Positions 55,601-58,600 of a DNA stretch of 64,000 bases are shown one piece after another. The stretch is from Gibbula magus (lineage: Eukaryota; Mollusca; Gastropoda; Trochida; Trochidae). The notes beneath the pieces are model-generated. The model was not told the origin of the DNA and ran no database searches. It saw only the letters and a list, made by a program, of their open reading frames with translations. The translations under genes were made by a program, and so were the position numbers. The number at the start of each line of letters is the position of its first letter. The first letter of the stretch is position 1. The DNA lies in NCBI GenBank assembly GCA_936450465.1, contig OW388291.1:78711936-78775935 (forward strand), in the 5' to 3' direction.

Positions 55601-58600
55601 GAAATTTTTTTCGGGAGACATAATGTTTTCGCCTCCGTCCGTTATTCCATCATTCCGTCATTCCGAAATGCTTTCTTTTCCGAGCCATATCTCCAAAACC
55701 GTTCAATATTTTTTCACCAAACTTGGTATTTGCTTAGACCTAGTGATAGAGTGGTGCCTTTTGCTACTTTGGCTATTCTGAATTTTTTATTTCTCGTTAT
55801 TAATGCAGTATTGAACTTAGTGCTTAGCATAAGTGAAAAATAAGGGTAATATGACTAGGTTGGATTGAAAGTTGGAGCGGGGGACATCACAGTGCATCAC
55901 ATGCACATATTTCTAGTTGTATATACTATCGATATAGTACTATTGCCAAGCCAACTATTGCGATGCATGGATAGTTCGATGTATTGTTACACCCTTAGTA
56001 GGTATCCTCTTTGCAAAAGCTGTCCACATGAAAACAATGTTTAAAGTATTGTTTCTTGAACCCATCTATGTATGCCCTCTGACCTCTAACCTCTGTTTGT
56101 TGTAGATCCAGAGCCCAGATGACTACCAGTCGATGGCGAGCCCGACAGACGTGGATCTGATGGACCGATTCTTTTCCACCATGGACACCAAGCAAGGCAA
56201 CGGTGATCCTGAGATTGATGTGAGTGCACTGATTGTTCAATTCAGTAATGGTATCTGATAAAATTATATGATGTTCGTGTAAGTTCAATAGTAGCTGTCA
56301 TGCTGCATTTTCTTGTTATTCATTATGTCAATCAATGATTTCATCTGAAATACTGACTTGCAGTCTTGCAGCTTTCATTGTCATTCTTTCGATGAGTTGT
56401 TTGTACTATCATCTTGTGTCCAAGTGATGGCTTTTATGGACAATTGTCATCACTGTACCTAAGTAATGAGCATTCTTGGTGTACTGTAATGTGTTGCGAA
56501 AGAAACTGTACAAGCTTGACAGTGACCCAAAGCCTATACCACTGTAAGAAAACAGTAGATGATATGTGTTGGAGGATATCAACAAAAATGCGAGCGCTGT
56601 ACATTTGTTCTTTCAACTTCATTTCATGTGACGTAAATAAGTGATGACTAGAATTGACAATTGTCACCACTTGTTCCATGTAATGAGAAATGCTTCTTGT
56701 ATAACAGGATCTGGATATGAACATGCGAGCGCCGTACATCCCGATGAATGGAGACGAGGACTTCTCCCTCGTCCCTCCCTCCACCGACTCTCTCTTCAAC
56801 CTGCACAATGACTTCAACCCAGGGTGAGGAGAATTATTGCCTCTTATATCCACAATTAAAAACATGAACATTTAAATCATGTTAGTAATTTTATATAAAA
56901 TTGTGATTGTGTATTTATAACAAATGGTTTACTTGGATACATACTTTTCTAAATCATTGCAGATCATATATAAACAACTTTCCTTTATAAAAATAGAATT
57001 GCATTAATATTTATGAATTAGCCTGTCTTGCTATTTCCACAATAATATGAATATACTTTTGATGCTCTTTATTGATTAATGTTGGCAATCTGTACTGATA
57101 ATTAGAATACTATAGTGTTTTGTTTCTGTGATAAACCTTGTTCACTTCCTGCAAGTGCAGAATTATTTTACAAAACTTCATCTATCATATGCCACGAGTC
57201 ATTATTTCTAACTTCTACATTTGAACATTCCAGACTTTTCGGCCGCACAGAGTCTGTATTTATGGACAAAAATGTTTTTGAAATCCCTCCTCGCCCCCGT
57301 CTCCCGAGCGTGCGGGACATGGTAGGTGGCAGCACGGTAGTGGCGAGCATCGAGCGACCTGCGGACACTATGTTGTTGCAGGTGAAGAGGCCTCTAGACA
57401 TGAACAGTCTCGAGAAAGGGCCTCCTGTGGCCAAAGCGGTCAAACGGATGGGGGACCATGGTCAGCAGCCGTCAGGTGAGATATTACACTTACTGTGCGG
57501 TCAGGAATATAATATACAAAATGTGTTCCATTAAATGGAAAGAATGAGACCAGGTTTTGGTTATAATACCTTGACCGTTTTCATCAATATTGTACATTAG
57601 TTTTATGAACTTTTGCAAGTGACACACAAACATTTTTGGGGTAAAAACGAAAAAATAGGAGTAAATTTATCAAATTTAATTTAATTACAATTGCGGTATC
57701 TATTTTAACTAAAACATTTGTACTTTTGTAACCTATATTTATTGAAACATTACTAAATGTGTTTGTAGTGTCAAATACTTCACTAATTTTGTGTAAACCA
57801 TTGATTAATATTTTAATATTTTGATGATAACAATTTTACAAATTGACTGAACTTTACTGTTTATATTGCTTTTATTAACAACATTCATGTATACTCTCTT
57901 TGACTGAGGAATGCGCTGAACAGCCTGAGGAATGCCTTATTATACAAACCAAGTCCCTGAGATGGTAGGAGAGTAGAGTAGTCTTAGTGTAGAATGCATC
58001 TTCCACAACTTGACTTCACACACTGATTACAAAAATACAACTTCACATTTGCATTTCTTTGCATGTCATTTTTAAAAGGAAAACATATAATTTCAGGCAT
58101 AATTTCTCTGTTCAATTTTAAAAAAAAATCACAAATGCCATAAATTCCATTGGTTTCAAGAATCGAAGTTCGACAAAACAAAGTCAACCATTTTGAGACT
58201 TTGGTAAGAGATTTTCAAATCAATAGAAGCATTAAAATTTTTCTCATCTCTGCTTTCTTTGCAACATTTCTTCTCAAATTTCTTCAGCTTCTACTTCTAA
58301 AACCAAATTATTTATCTGTAACATATTTCATTGTGCTTCCTTAGTGTGAGTGTTCCCTTCTTACTCCAGTGTGCATATGACATGTAGTTGCATGAGTTCA
58401 TGTCCGTATAGAAGTAGAAATGATTGACATACGTCTCCGAGAACAGTGACATCCATTCCTAGCCTGCCCTCTCTTCTCACACACAGATTGCCTCTTTGAT
58501 TCATTGCATGATTTATTTCTCTACCTCACTTCTTTACATCTTTAAGTAACATCCCCTTAAGATTCTTATATTTAGAGTAAGCATAATGATCCCTTCCCTT

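Noticed and set aside
56434..56871. 145-codon minus-strand ORF over exon 12
   Set aside because: Antisense shadow of the C-ODD exon and its flanks; no family signal.
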